From an uncultured Bacteroidota bacterium (GTDB taxonomy: Bacteria; Bacteroidota; Bacteroidia; Flavobacteriales; Flavobacteriaceae): a stretch of DNA of 53,693 nucleotides. Shown piece after piece: positions 37,656 through 47,084 of this stretch (positions are counted from its first letter, which is position 1; each line of letters starts with the position of its first letter). Below the pieces are notes generated by a model. That model saw only the letters and a list, made by a program, of their open reading frames with translations, searched no databases and was not told the origin of the DNA. The stretch spans positions 1-53,693 of the forward strand of contig CACIXU010000010.1 in assembly GCA_902590705.1 (NCBI GenBank), read 5' to 3'. Position numbers and translations under genes: made by a program.

Positions 37656-38318
37656 GTATCTATTATTCCAAATTGCAGGGTTAAAATTTTTCCCTAAAGC
37701 GAATCCATAAAACAATACTATTGAAGCTATTGCTTTGAACATGAAGAAATATAACATCCAAAAAGTTGAGTTTGACGGAGTTTTGGTGAAAATTTCATAC
37801 GGCGTTATGTAGGTAGCAAATAGACTTACGAACAATATTGCAATGAGAAGATTCCAAATGTTTTTAAAAGGCCATGCCCATAGTTTTCTTAGGGGAGAAA
37901 GGTCGTTTCCCCATTTGTGGATTAAATAATAATAACCATTTCCGATAGGAACAAATAAAAGTGGATCATCAGTCTTTTTAAGACGAAACAATATACTAGG
38001 TGCCATTATTTTAAAACCTTTTATAGAGGTTTCATGGGTTTTTTCAAGTTCGCATATCTTCTCAATCGCTGAGGCAGGGATATTACCCTTAAAATACTTC
38101 AAATCTAAAAACCTTAAGCGGTAATCAATACAAACCTTTCTAATTTGATTAATATGAAAGATTTTGTTATGGGATAAAAGATCAAAATCAAATTGATTAA
38201 TATTGTCTTTATTTGGCTGAAGTAAGCTACTAATTAAACTGTTAAAATCTTTTTTAGGATTTTGTCGAGCAACTTTTTCTAGTATTTGATCTAACTGGGT
38301 TGGGGTGAGGAGTTTCAT
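37644..38318 (-). CDS. unrecognised two-helix membrane protein
   Basis: I do not recognise this 224-residue protein. Residues 1-145 look soluble and mixed alpha/beta, with a run of charged helices at the start (LTPTQLDQILEKVARQNPKK) and VPIGNGYYYLIHKWGNDLSP near 125-140. Two membrane helices follow at about 155-172 (NLLIAILFVSLFATYI) and 187-207 (MLYFFMFKAIASIVLFYGFAL), leaving a short basic tail. With the N-terminal part presumably cytoplasmic, it could be a small membrane-tethered regulatory or assembly factor. It follows pheT on the same strand after 81 bases. Codon use and base composition look like its neighbours, so transfer is not suggested. Confidence 0.75.
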   Translation of the reverse strand: MKLLTPTQLDQILEKVARQNPKKDFNSLISSLLQPNKDNINQFDFDLLSHNKIFHINQIRKVCIDYRLRFLDLKYFKGNIPASAIEKICELEKTHETSIKGFKIMAPSILFRLKKTDDPLLFVPIGNGYYYLIHKWGNDLSPLRKLWAWPFKNIWNLLIAILFVSLFATYITPYEIFTKTPSNSTFWMLYFFMFKAIASIVLFYGFALGKNFNPAIWNNRYNKS

Positions 38319-38399
38319 TTACATTTATCTTTTTCATTTATACAAAATTATAAATAAAATTAGGTTTTAACAATAAGAAAAAAGGAAAAGGATAAAATT

Positions 38400-40820
38400 T
38401 TAACGTAGCTGAGCTCCAAGCTTACTTTCAAACTGTTTCTGAAGTTTTCCCATAATCTTGTCAACATATTTATCTGTCAATGTTTTTCGTGGGTCTTGGA
38501 AGTAAAAACTTACTCCATAAGACTTTTTACCCTCAGGTAGATTTTTACCTTGATAAACATCAAAAAGTTCAACAGTGTAGAGAACACTTTTTTCTGTTTT
38601 GTATGCTATTTCCTTTATACTGTCAAATTTAACCGTGTTATCTAATAATAAGGCAAAGTCTCTCCTAGAATTTGGGAATCTAGGGACTTCTTTATACTCG
38701 ATATGATTTTTTTTAGCAACTTCTGAAAGTGATTCAAAATCAATTTCAGCATAAAGAACCTCTTGATCTATGTCGAAAGTTTCAAGGATTTGTTTTTTTA
38801 AAAATCCAAATTCGAGTAAAGGTTGGTCATGAATGAAATAAGATAAACCTTCAGAAAAAATATCTAAAAGAGTATTTTTTTCTTCCCATTCAATAGAAGT
38901 GTGTTTTTTAAGAATTTTATTTAAGACTCCTTTAAAATAGAAGAAGGTTCCAGGTTGGTTATCGACATTCCAATTTTCATTATATACATTACCGGTAAGG
39001 CAGAGGGAAAGATATTTCGATTCCTTGTAGGATCCATTAAATTCCTGATAGGTCTTACCCAGCTCAAATAATTTAAGATTTTTAGATTGTCGGTTAATGT
39101 TAAATTTCACAACCTCGATGGCACTGGGAAGCATTGAACTTCTCATTTGTGAAAGCTCCTGTCCCAATGGATTTATAATATTGACAGTTTTTAAAGCTTT
39201 AAGATCTGGAGTTAATTCATTGTATTTTGTTGTGGTAATGGAGTTATTAATCATTTCGTTAAAACCTAGATCTACCAAATGATTTGATAGTCGTTCCTCG
39301 ATTTGGTGGTTATCAACTGCTACATATGTAGGTATTTTACTCAGTAATGAAGGTGATATCTCAATATTATTATATCCGTATATCCTCAGTATTTCTTCAA
39401 TCATGTCTGCTGGTCTAGTGACATCAACCCGATAGCGAGGAATTTCAATAAGTAAACCATCTTCATCCGAATGCTCGACAATTACTTCTAATCCATTTAG
39501 GATTTTAGAAATATCTTCTTTGGAAATTTCTTGGCCAATGGTTTTATTAATGTCGTCATATTTCAGTATAAACTTTGGTGCTTTGGGAAGCTCAGAAATC
39601 ACCTCATAAATCTCGCCTTTAATAATTCCGCCAGCCAGCTCCACAATCATATTTGAAGCATATTTAAGTGCATATTCCGTGAGATCAGGATCAATACCTC
39701 TCTCAAATCGGAAAGAGGCGTCTGTATTGAGTCCATGTCGCTTAGCAGATTTTCTCACACTAACTGGATCAAAATAGGCACTCTCCAAGAATATACTTGT
39801 AGTGTTTTCACTTACTCCAGAATCAATCCCCCCAAATACTCCGGCAATGCAAAGAGGTTTCTCGTGATCACAAATCATTAAATCCTCTGAATCTAAATTT
39901 CGTTTAATACCATCTAGTGTAATAAAAGATGTATTTTGGTCAACGGTCTTAACTACGATCCCTTTTTCAATTTTATTAAGATCAAAGGCATGAAGGGGTT
40001 GACCTATATCGTGTAAAACAAAATTGGTAATATCAACAACATTATTTTTTGGACTAAGCCCCAAGGATCTTAACCGATTTTGTAACCAGGGTGGGGAGGG
40101 AGCTATTGTTAAATCTGAAATAGTTACTCCTAAATAAATGGGAGATTTATCAGTTGCTTCAACAGTTACAGAAAAGGACTCGGTTGAAATTTCTGTTTTA
40201 AAACTTTCTACACCAGGTATTGACCATTGATAAGGAATTCCCCTAAACTGACAAAGAGCTTTTAGATCTCTTGCTACCCCCATATGGCTCATAGCATCTG
40301 CTCTGTTAGGAGTTAATCCTATTTCAAAAACTTGATCTGACTCTAAATCAAAAACTTTATTGCAAAGGGTGCCGTTTGTTAAATTTTTATCCAAAACCAT
40401 TATTCCATCATGAGAATTACCAAGGCCTAATTCGTATTCTGAACAGATCATACCAAAGCTTTCTTCACCACGTATTTTACTTTTTTTTATTTTAAAAGCA
40501 TCTCCTTTATGGTCATATAGTTCAGTCCCAACAGTAGCTACAGCAACTTTTTGTCCTTTAGCTACATTACTAGCGCCACATACGATTTGAACTTTTTCGC
40601 TACCTAAATCAACTTGAGTTATCATAAGACGATCGGCGTTGGGGTGAGGGATGCAATTCAATATTTCACCTGCAATAACCCCTTTTAGCCCACCTTTAAT
40701 AGATTCAAAAAAAGAAATTCCTTCGACCTCTAGCCCAAGTTCAGTCAGCATTTCCGAGACTTGCTCTTGGGGAAGGTCTACTTTTAGAAATTGTTTAATC
40801 CAGTTATATGCTATTTTCAT
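38400..40820 (-). CDS. pheT: phenylalanine-tRNA ligase subunit beta
   Basis: Large subunit of the alpha2-beta2 enzyme that charges tRNA-Phe. The protein has 806 residues, full length. Domains in order: N-terminal helix and OB-fold tRNA-binding domain at about 40-150 (GVIAGEILNCIPHPNADRLM, VQIVCGASNVAKGQKVAVA); B3/B4 editing domain at about 210-390 (NNVVDITNFVLHDIGQPLHAFD); B5 domain at about 405-475; the catalytic-like core (RPADMIEEILRIYGYNNIE, NPLGQELSQMRSSMLP); and the C-terminal anticodon-binding FDX-ACB domain (VPRFPNSRRDFALLLDN to the end). The partner pheS is not in the window. It follows recG on the same strand after 63 bases. Confidence 0.97.
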   Translation of the reverse strand: MKIAYNWIKQFLKVDLPQEQVSEMLTELGLEVEGISFFESIKGGLKGVIAGEILNCIPHPNADRLMITQVDLGSEKVQIVCGASNVAKGQKVAVATVGTELYDHKGDAFKIKKSKIRGEESFGMICSEYELGLGNSHDGIMVLDKNLTNGTLCNKVFDLESDQVFEIGLTPNRADAMSHMGVARDLKALCQFRGIPYQWSIPGVESFKTEISTESFSVTVEATDKSPIYLGVTISDLTIAPSPPWLQNRLRSLGLSPKNNVVDITNFVLHDIGQPLHAFDLNKIEKGIVVKTVDQNTSFITLDGIKRNLDSEDLMICDHEKPLCIAGVFGGIDSGVSENTTSIFLESAYFDPVSVRKSAKRHGLNTDASFRFERGIDPDLTEYALKYASNMIVELAGGIIKGEIYEVISELPKAPKFILKYDDINKTIGQEISKEDISKILNGLEVIVEHSDEDGLLIEIPRYRVDVTRPADMIEEILRIYGYNNIEISPSLLSKIPTYVAVDNHQIEERLSNHLVDLGFNEMINNSITTTKYNELTPDLKALKTVNIINPLGQELSQMRSSMLPSAIEVVKFNINRQSKNLKLFELGKTYQEFNGSYKESKYLSLCLTGNVYNENWNVDNQPGTFFYFKGVLNKILKKHTSIEWEEKNTLLDIFSEGLSYFIHDQPLLEFGFLKKQILETFDIDQEVLYAEIDFESLSEVAKKNHIEYKEVPRFPNSRRDFALLLDNTVKFDSIKEIAYKTEKSVLYTVELFDVYQGKNLPEGKKSYGVSFYFQDPRKTLTDKYVDKIMGKLQKQFESKLGAQLR

Positions 40821-40883
40821 CTAAAGTGTAAAGAATTTTTTAATAAAAGCGTAAAGATAATAATCTATGGATAAGGATGGGTT

Positions 40884-42983
40884 TTAACTTATGTAATTCC
40901 AAATGTTTTTGAAGGCTTTCATTTTGGCAAGAGTTTGCCTTAAAGGCATGTTTTCAGGAGATTCTAGTTTTGAATCCAAACGTAAAAGCTTTTTTGCGTC
41001 ATTTCTTGCAATTTTGAGCCATTGATTATCTTTTATAATATCTGCAATTTTCAACTGCAACACACCACTTTGTTTTGTACCCATTAAATCGCCTGGTCCC
41101 CTAAGCTTCAAATCAACCTCTGCAATTTCGAATCCATCACTCGTTGCAGTCATCGTTTCTAGGCGAGTTTTGGCATCTGAACTAAGCTTGTGACTACTTA
41201 TCAAAACACAAAAACTTTGATCATTTCCTCTTCCCACACGTCCGCGAAGTTGATGTAATTGAGAAAGTCCAAAACGTTCAGCACTTTCAATGATCATTGT
41301 AGATGCGTTTGGAACATTAACCCCAACCTCTATTACAGTGGTAGCAACCAAAATCTGCGTTTGTTTTTTAATAAACCTATCCATTTCATAATCTTTATCT
41401 TTGGCCTTCATCTTCCCATGTACGATACTGATTTGATATTTTGGTTGAGGGAAAGCTCTAACAATACTTTCATAACCATCCATTAAATCTTTGTAGTCCA
41501 TTTTTTCAGACTCTTCTATTAGCGGGTAAACAACATAGATTTGTCTTCCCTTTTTGATCTCATCACTCATAAACTTAAAAACCTTTAATCTATTACTGTC
41601 ATAGTTGTGCAAAGTTTTTATTCTTTTTCTTCCGGGAGGCAGTTCATCAATTATGGAAATGTCAAGGTCACCGTATACACTCATGGCAAGCGTTCTAGGG
41701 ATTGGTGTTGCAGTCATTACCAGTACATGGGGTGGTAAGGTGTTTTTTCTCCATAGTTTTGCTCTTTGAGCTACACCAAAGCGATGTTGTTCATCAATTA
41801 TAGCCAATCCAATATTTTTAAATTTAACTGTGTCTTCAATTACAGCGTGAGTGCCAATTAGAATATCCAAGGTTCCAGATTCTAATTTATCAGAAATTAT
41901 TTTACGCTCAGCTTTTTTAGTACTTCCAGTCAAAAGGGCAATAGAAACTTTGAGCTCGTCTAGTATGTCAGTAATGGATTGAAAGTGTTGTTTAGCCAAT
42001 ATTTCAGTAGGCGCCATAAAACAAGACTGAAACCCATTATCCGAAGCAATAAGCATAATCATTAAAGCTACAATTGTTTTTCCAGAACCAACGTCTCCTT
42101 GGAGAAGCCTATTCATCTGTTGGCCGCTGCCTAAATCTTTTCTAATTTCTTTAATGACTTTTTTTTGTGCATTAGTCAAATTAAAAGGTAGATTTTTATT
42201 AAAAAAAGTATTAAAACGTAACCCGACTCTTTCAAAAATATACCCTTTTATTTTTTGTTTATGTTGAATATTTTTAATTAATAATTGTAATTGAATAAAG
42301 AATAGCTCTTCGTACTTCAATCGATTCAGGGCTGAGGTTAATTTTTCTTGATTCTGAGGGAAATGAATATTTATTAATGCCTCGTGTTTATTAATAAATC
42401 GATATTTTTCTATTATTCCTGGGGGAAGGGTTTCAAAAAAAGGAGTTTTAATAGATTTTAATAACTCTTCAATCATTCTTGAAATTAATTTTTGTGAAAT
42501 TCCTTTTGTAAGAAGTTTTTCTGTACTAGGGTAAACAGCCTGAAGTGATTTAGAAAACCCTTTTTTATAGTTTTCCTGTGTTTCCATCTCGGGGTGTGGA
42601 ATACTGGGTTTTCCACCATACCAATTTAGTCGACCAAAAATTACATACTCTAAATTGGGCTTAAGATTATCTTTAATCCACTGGTGTCCACGGAACCAAA
42701 TTAATTCCATTTGATGAGTGCCATCAGAGAAATCTGCTACAAGACGTTTACCTCTCTTTTGGTTAATCATTTTAACTCTTGTGATTGATCCCGTAAGTTG
42801 AACCTCTGAATTATTTTGTGGTAATTCATTGATTTTGTAAAATTTTGATCTGTCTATATAGCGGTGAGGAAAAAAATACAGCAAATCTTGAAAGCTAAAT
42901 ATATTAAGTTCGTCCTTTAGAAGATTAGCACGGTTAGGACCAATGCCTTTAAGAAACTCTATGGGGGTTTGTAATATGTCCAT
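40884..42983 (-). CDS. recG: ATP-dependent DNA helicase RecG
   Basis: Branch-migration helicase that processes stalled forks and Holliday junctions. About 699 residues from the chosen ATG, which opens MDILQTPIEFLKGIGPNRAN as RecG proteins do; an upstream in-frame ATG at 43016 adds 11 unconserved residues. An OB-fold wedge domain covers about residues 50-150. The helicase motor has motif I LLQGDVGSGKTIVAL, Ia MAPTEILAKQHF, II AIIDEQHRFGVAQR, III TATPIPRTLAM, V/VI VATTVIEVGVNVPNAS and QLHQLRGRVGRG. It is divergent from uvrD across a 177-base AT-rich gap in which I see no RNA gene. Confidence 0.97.
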   Translation of the reverse strand: MDILQTPIEFLKGIGPNRANLLKDELNIFSFQDLLYFFPHRYIDRSKFYKINELPQNNSEVQLTGSITRVKMINQKRGKRLVADFSDGTHQMELIWFRGHQWIKDNLKPNLEYVIFGRLNWYGGKPSIPHPEMETQENYKKGFSKSLQAVYPSTEKLLTKGISQKLISRMIEELLKSIKTPFFETLPPGIIEKYRFINKHEALINIHFPQNQEKLTSALNRLKYEELFFIQLQLLIKNIQHKQKIKGYIFERVGLRFNTFFNKNLPFNLTNAQKKVIKEIRKDLGSGQQMNRLLQGDVGSGKTIVALMIMLIASDNGFQSCFMAPTEILAKQHFQSITDILDELKVSIALLTGSTKKAERKIISDKLESGTLDILIGTHAVIEDTVKFKNIGLAIIDEQHRFGVAQRAKLWRKNTLPPHVLVMTATPIPRTLAMSVYGDLDISIIDELPPGRKRIKTLHNYDSNRLKVFKFMSDEIKKGRQIYVVYPLIEESEKMDYKDLMDGYESIVRAFPQPKYQISIVHGKMKAKDKDYEMDRFIKKQTQILVATTVIEVGVNVPNASTMIIESAERFGLSQLHQLRGRVGRGNDQSFCVLISSHKLSSDAKTRLETMTATSDGFEIAEVDLKLRGPGDLMGTKQSGVLQLKIADIIKDNQWLKIARNDAKKLLRLDSKLESPENMPLRQTLAKMKAFKNIWNYIS

Positions 42984-43160
42984 CTCAAAAACTAAAATAA
43001 TTGATTTAGAAAACAATCAACACGATTATTTAAAACTTCTTTGAATATGAGTTGATATTATTTTTAGAATGTAGATAATAATTTTTAAAGTTTTTAATGT
43101 TTATAATTAGACTGAATTTTAAAAGTTTTTATTTAATTATTGCATTAAATTTATTTTAAA

Positions 43161-45497
43161 ATGTCATTATCTAAAGAATCTTCTTTATTATCAAATTTAA
43201 ACGATGCTCAACAAGAGCCAGTTCTTCATCGTGACGGCCCACTAATCGTTATCGCAGGGGCCGGCTCAGGTAAGACCCGAGTTTTAACTTACAGGATTGC
43301 AAATCTCATGAAACATGGCGTAGATAGCTTCTCTATTTTAGCTCTTACTTTCACAAATAAAGCAGCACGTGAAATGAAAGCAAGAATTTCTGAGATTGTA
43401 GGTGAGGGAGAAGCTAAAAATCTTTGGATGGGTACATTTCACTCTATTTTTGCTAGAATTCTTCGACAGGAAGCTGATAAGCTTGGTTTTCCAAGAGATT
43501 TCACAATTTATGATACCCAAGATAGTGGACGTTTAATTGCCTCTATTATCAAGGAAATGGGTTTAGACAAGGATATTTATAAGTTTAAACAGATTCGCAC
43601 CCGTATATCAGCCTTTAAAAATAGTTTAATTACCGTCAAGGCCTATTTCAATGATCCTGATCTGCAAGAGGCAGATGCCATCTCTCGCCGTCCAAAAATT
43701 GGAGAAATTTATAAGCAGTATGTTGAACGTTGTTTTAAGGCAGGTGCAATGGATTTTGACGATTTACTGCTTAGAACAAATGAGCTACTTAATATGCATC
43801 CTCCTGTATTAGCTAAATATCAGGACCAATTCAAATACATATTGGTTGACGAGTATCAAGATACAAACCACTCCCAGTATCTAATTGTGAGAGCTCTTTC
43901 AGATAAGTTCCAAAATATTTGCGTGGTTGGTGATGATGCCCAAAGTATTTATGGTTTTAGGGGAGCAAACATTAGTAATATACTTAATTTTCAAAAAGAC
44001 TACGATGATGTAAAGTTATATCGCTTAGAGCAAAATTATCGTTCAACTAAAAATATAGTCAATGCAGCTAATTCAATCATAAATCATAATAAGAATAAGA
44101 TTGATAAGTTAGTGTGGACCTCAAATACTGATGGGAGCAAAATAAAAGTTCAGCGATGTTTAACTGATGCAGATGAGGGTAGGGAAGTTGCGTCAAGTAT
44201 CTTTGAAATCAAAATGCATGAGCAAAGGCTAAACAAGGAATTTGCAGTACTTTACAGAACTAATGCACAGTCTAGAGCAATTGAGGATGCATTGAGAAAG
44301 AGAGATATTCCCTATCGCGTTTATGGCGGGCTGTCTTTTTATCAAAGAAAGGAGATTAAGGATTTACTTGCTTACTTAAGGTTAATAGTCAATCCCAATG
44401 ATGAAGAAAGCCTTAAAAGGATAATCAATTATCCCGCACGAGGAATTGGTCAATCTACACTAGATAAATTAATAATAGGAGCTAAAAATAATGATCTTTC
44501 GTTATTTGATACTATAAAAAATTCTTCTAAATTGAATTTATCTCTTAACAGAGGTGTGCTTGGGAAACTATTAGATTTTTCAGATTTTATCTTGAGTCTT
44601 CAGATTGAAAATCAAAAATTCAATGCATTTGAAATTGCAGATTTGGTTACTAAGAAGACTGGACTTGTTTTAGAATTAAAAAAAGACGGTACTCCTGAGG
44701 GAGTATCAAAAGTTGAAAATGTTGAGGAGTTACTGAATGGGATTCACGATTTTGTCGAGGGACAAAAAGAAATTTCAGATGCTTCGGGAAGTCTTTCGGA
44801 GTTTTTGGAAGATATTGCTCTAGCTACTGATTTTGATAATAATAAAAACGATGATATTGATTGTGTGTATCTAATGACGGTCCATCTATCCAAAGGACTT
44901 GAATTTCCCATTGTCTATATAGTGGGTTTGGAGGAAGATCTTTTCCCATCAGCTTTAAGTCTTAATACACGAAATGAACTGGAGGAAGAAAGGCGCTTGT
45001 TTTATGTTGCTCTTACTCGTGCTATGGAAAAGGCAGTAATCACTTACACATTGTCTCGCTATAGATGGGGAAAATTAGTGGATGCTGAACCAAGTAGATT
45101 TATTGAGGAAATGGATAAAAAATATTTAGATTTTACAGTTCCTATAAGTGACTATGTATTCAAGCCAATTTTGGACAAAGAAATTTTTGGTGGATTTGAA
45201 TCCCCAAAAACTAAAAATATTCCCTTAAAAGGGGGGGGTAAGGTTAATACAATGCCAAGTCAAAAACAATTGGGCAAACTTAGAAAAATAAATTCTAATG
45301 AAATGGCTTCAACAGTTTCAATTGATAAGCAGATCGCTGAGCTTCAGGAGGGAATGAATGTGGAGCACTCCAGATTTGGAAATGGAAAAGTATTGAGAAT
45401 AGAGGGAAAAGGAAACGATAAGAAAGCACTTATAGACTTTGATAGTAATGGCAAAAAAAATCTATTACTTCGATTCGCGAAGCTTAAGATTAAATAG
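43161..45497 (+). CDS. pcrA: UvrD/PcrA-family DNA helicase
   Basis: Superfamily 1A 3'-5' helicase for nucleotide excision and mismatch repair. The protein has 778 residues. Motifs in order: Q-motif LNDAQQEPVL, I GAGSGKTRVL, Ia LTFTNKAAREMK, II LVDEYQDTN, III GDDAQSIYGFRGA, IV LEQNYRST, V VHLSKGLEF and VI EERRLFYVALTRAM. The C-terminal end (GMNVEHSRFGNGKVLRIEG) is the Tudor-like RNA polymerase-binding segment typical of PcrA and UvrD. It is followed after two bases by the YrdC-domain gene and is probably cotranscribed with it. Whether to call it UvrD or PcrA is a matter of convention. Confidence 0.95.
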   Translation: MSLSKESSLLSNLNDAQQEPVLHRDGPLIVIAGAGSGKTRVLTYRIANLMKHGVDSFSILALTFTNKAAREMKARISEIVGEGEAKNLWMGTFHSIFARILRQEADKLGFPRDFTIYDTQDSGRLIASIIKEMGLDKDIYKFKQIRTRISAFKNSLITVKAYFNDPDLQEADAISRRPKIGEIYKQYVERCFKAGAMDFDDLLLRTNELLNMHPPVLAKYQDQFKYILVDEYQDTNHSQYLIVRALSDKFQNICVVGDDAQSIYGFRGANISNILNFQKDYDDVKLYRLEQNYRSTKNIVNAANSIINHNKNKIDKLVWTSNTDGSKIKVQRCLTDADEGREVASSIFEIKMHEQRLNKEFAVLYRTNAQSRAIEDALRKRDIPYRVYGGLSFYQRKEIKDLLAYLRLIVNPNDEESLKRIINYPARGIGQSTLDKLIIGAKNNDLSLFDTIKNSSKLNLSLNRGVLGKLLDFSDFILSLQIENQKFNAFEIADLVTKKTGLVLELKKDGTPEGVSKVENVEELLNGIHDFVEGQKEISDASGSLSEFLEDIALATDFDNNKNDDIDCVYLMTVHLSKGLEFPIVYIVGLEEDLFPSALSLNTRNELEEERRLFYVALTRAMEKAVITYTLSRYRWGKLVDAEPSRFIEEMDKKYLDFTVPISDYVFKPILDKEIFGGFESPKTKNIPLKGGGKVNTMPSQKQLGKLRKINSNEMASTVSIDKQIAELQEGMNVEHSRFGNGKVLRIEGKGNDKKALIDFDSNGKKNLLLRFAKLKIK

Positions 45498-45499
45498 TT

Positions 45500-46117
45500 A
45501 TGGCTAAAATTATAAAGTTTTACAACTCAAGTCCAAACTTAAAAAAACTCAAAGTGGCTGCCGATTTTCTTGAAAAAGGTGCTCTAATCATTTATCCAAC
45601 CGATACTGTTTATGCAATAGGATGTTTAATCAATCAACCTAAAACACTAAATAAGCTTGCTAATTTACAAGGGGTTAAGTTAGAAAAGGCTATGTTCAGT
45701 TTTTTTTTAAAAAATTTTGAAGAACTTTCCAAATATGTCAAACCACTTGACAATCCAACATTTAAACTACTTAAACGCTGTTTACCTGGTCCCTTCACAT
45801 TTATTCTACCAAGTTTAAAATTACCTAAGCCTTTTCATAAGAGAAAATCTATCGGTATTCGCATTTCCAATCATCCGGTTCTTGACGCATTACTTGATTT
45901 TTTATCTGTCCCTTTAATTACTACATCTCTTCATGATCAAGACAAAATCATTGATTACTCTACAGATCCTGAATTGATTTTTGATCGGTGGGCAAGCAAT
46001 ATTGATTTAATGCTAGAAGATGGTTTTGGAGGCAATATTCCTTCAACAGTCATTGATCTTTGTAAGGATAGTACTATTATCCTGAGAAAAGGTAAAGGGG
46101 ACTTGGATTTAATTTAA
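45500..46117 (+). CDS. YrdC/Sua5-domain protein (YciO or TsaC/TsaC2-like)
   Basis: Protein of 205 residues with the YrdC fold, either the enzyme that makes threonylcarbamoyl-AMP for tRNA t6A modification or its YciO paralogue. Conserved parts are GALIIYPTDTVYAIGCL, LKRCLPGPFTFILP, SIGIRISNHPVLDALL and ASTVIDL-like PSTVIDLCKDSTIILRKG. At the TsaC nucleotide-binding position KRP/SxPL it reads GVKLEKAMFSFFL instead, so the usual Lys-Arg pair is changed, as in Bacteroidota YciO-like members. The length of 205 residues also fits YciO. No other Sua5-family gene is in this window. It ends at a strong terminator shared with ompA-like gene. Confidence 0.85.
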   Translation: MAKIIKFYNSSPNLKKLKVAADFLEKGALIIYPTDTVYAIGCLINQPKTLNKLANLQGVKLEKAMFSFFLKNFEELSKYVKPLDNPTFKLLKRCLPGPFTFILPSLKLPKPFHKRKSIGIRISNHPVLDALLDFLSVPLITTSLHDQDKIIDYSTDPELIFDRWASNIDLMLEDGFGGNIPSTVIDLCKDSTIILRKGKGDLDLI

Positions 46118-46151
46118 AAAAAAGCACGCTAGGTATAAGCGTGCTTTTTTA
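46117..46151. terminator. bidirectional rho-independent terminator
   Basis: GCACGCT (46124-46130) pairs perfectly with AGCGTGC (46138-46144) around a 7-base loop. It is flanked by a run of A on the left and T on the right, so it has a U-tract in both directions. It lies between the convergent YrdC-domain and OmpA genes and probably ends both transcripts. Confidence 0.92.
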
Positions 46152-46163
46152 TTAATGATGTAT

Positions 46164-47021
46164 TTATTTAGAGGCTTGTTCCATACCTTGTTGTATTAGA
46201 TCATAAAACTGATCTAACTTAGGTAGTACAACAATTCTAGTTCTTCTGTTTTTAGCTCTTCCAGCTGCAGTGTCATTATCAGTGAGAGGCATGTAAAAGC
46301 TTTTTCCAGATGCGGTCATTCTTTCTGGACTTACGTTGAAATCGTTTTGAAGAATTCTAACAACTGAAACAGCACGCTTAACACTTAAGTCCCAATTGTC
46401 CTCAATTCCATCGATTTTGATTGGTACATTATCGGTGTGACCTTCAACCATGAATTCTAATTCAGGTTTATCATTTACCACCTTAGCTACTTTTCCAAGA
46501 ACCGCTTTAGCTCTTTGAGTGACCGTATAGCTTCCGCTTCTAAATAAGAGTTTGTCAGAAATTGATACATACACTACTCCTTTTTCAACATTGATTTCGA
46601 TATCATCATCACTCATATTACCTAATACACCTTTAAGGCTTGTGACAAGAGCCAAAGTTACAGAGTCTTTTCTAGTCACTGCATCTTGCATACTCTGAAT
46701 TTTAATATCTTTTTCTTTCATGCTCTCCAAAGATTTCTCGAGGTTTTCAGCGCCTTTTTGAGAAAGTGTAGTCAGGTTACCTATATTATTAATAAGATCC
46801 TGATTATTTGCTTGGAGGAAATTAACTCTATCCTGTAATGAGGCCAATCGAGCTTCAGAGGCCTCTTTTTCCTCATTACAAGTATTCAATTTAATGGTCG
46901 CGCTATCAAGTAGGCTTTTGGTGTTTTGCTGTAGTGATTCTAATTCAGTATATTTTTGCTGAGAAACACACGAAGAAATTAATACACCTAACAATGTAGC
47001 TATTGCAAAATATTTTTTCAT
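46164..47021 (-). CDS. OmpA/MotB-family lipoprotein (peptidoglycan-binding)
   Basis: Outer-membrane lipoprotein of 285 residues that ties the outer membrane to peptidoglycan. The signal ends LLGVLISSCVSQQ with the lipidated Cys at residue 18. Residues about 20-130 form a long coiled coil (ELESLQQNTKSLLDSA, ARLASLQDRVNFLQ, LEKSLESMKEKDIKIQ). The C-terminal OmpA domain has FMVEGHTDNVPI, the peptidoglycan-binding Asp region, and DTAAGRAKNRRTRIVVLP with the conserved Arg. The second part is similar to MotB and Pal domains. There is no beta-barrel, so this is a Pal-like rather than classic OmpA protein. It stands alone with its own terminator. Confidence 0.93.
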   Translation of the reverse strand: MKKYFAIATLLGVLISSCVSQQKYTELESLQQNTKSLLDSATIKLNTCNEEKEASEARLASLQDRVNFLQANNQDLINNIGNLTTLSQKGAENLEKSLESMKEKDIKIQSMQDAVTRKDSVTLALVTSLKGVLGNMSDDDIEINVEKGVVYVSISDKLLFRSGSYTVTQRAKAVLGKVAKVVNDKPELEFMVEGHTDNVPIKIDGIEDNWDLSVKRAVSVVRILQNDFNVSPERMTASGKSFYMPLTDNDTAAGRAKNRRTRIVVLPKLDQFYDLIQQGMEQASK

Positions 47022-47084
47022 AATTAACTATTGAAGTTTTTAGTTTTCACGGGTAAAAATAACATAAAAACCGAAAAATGCACT

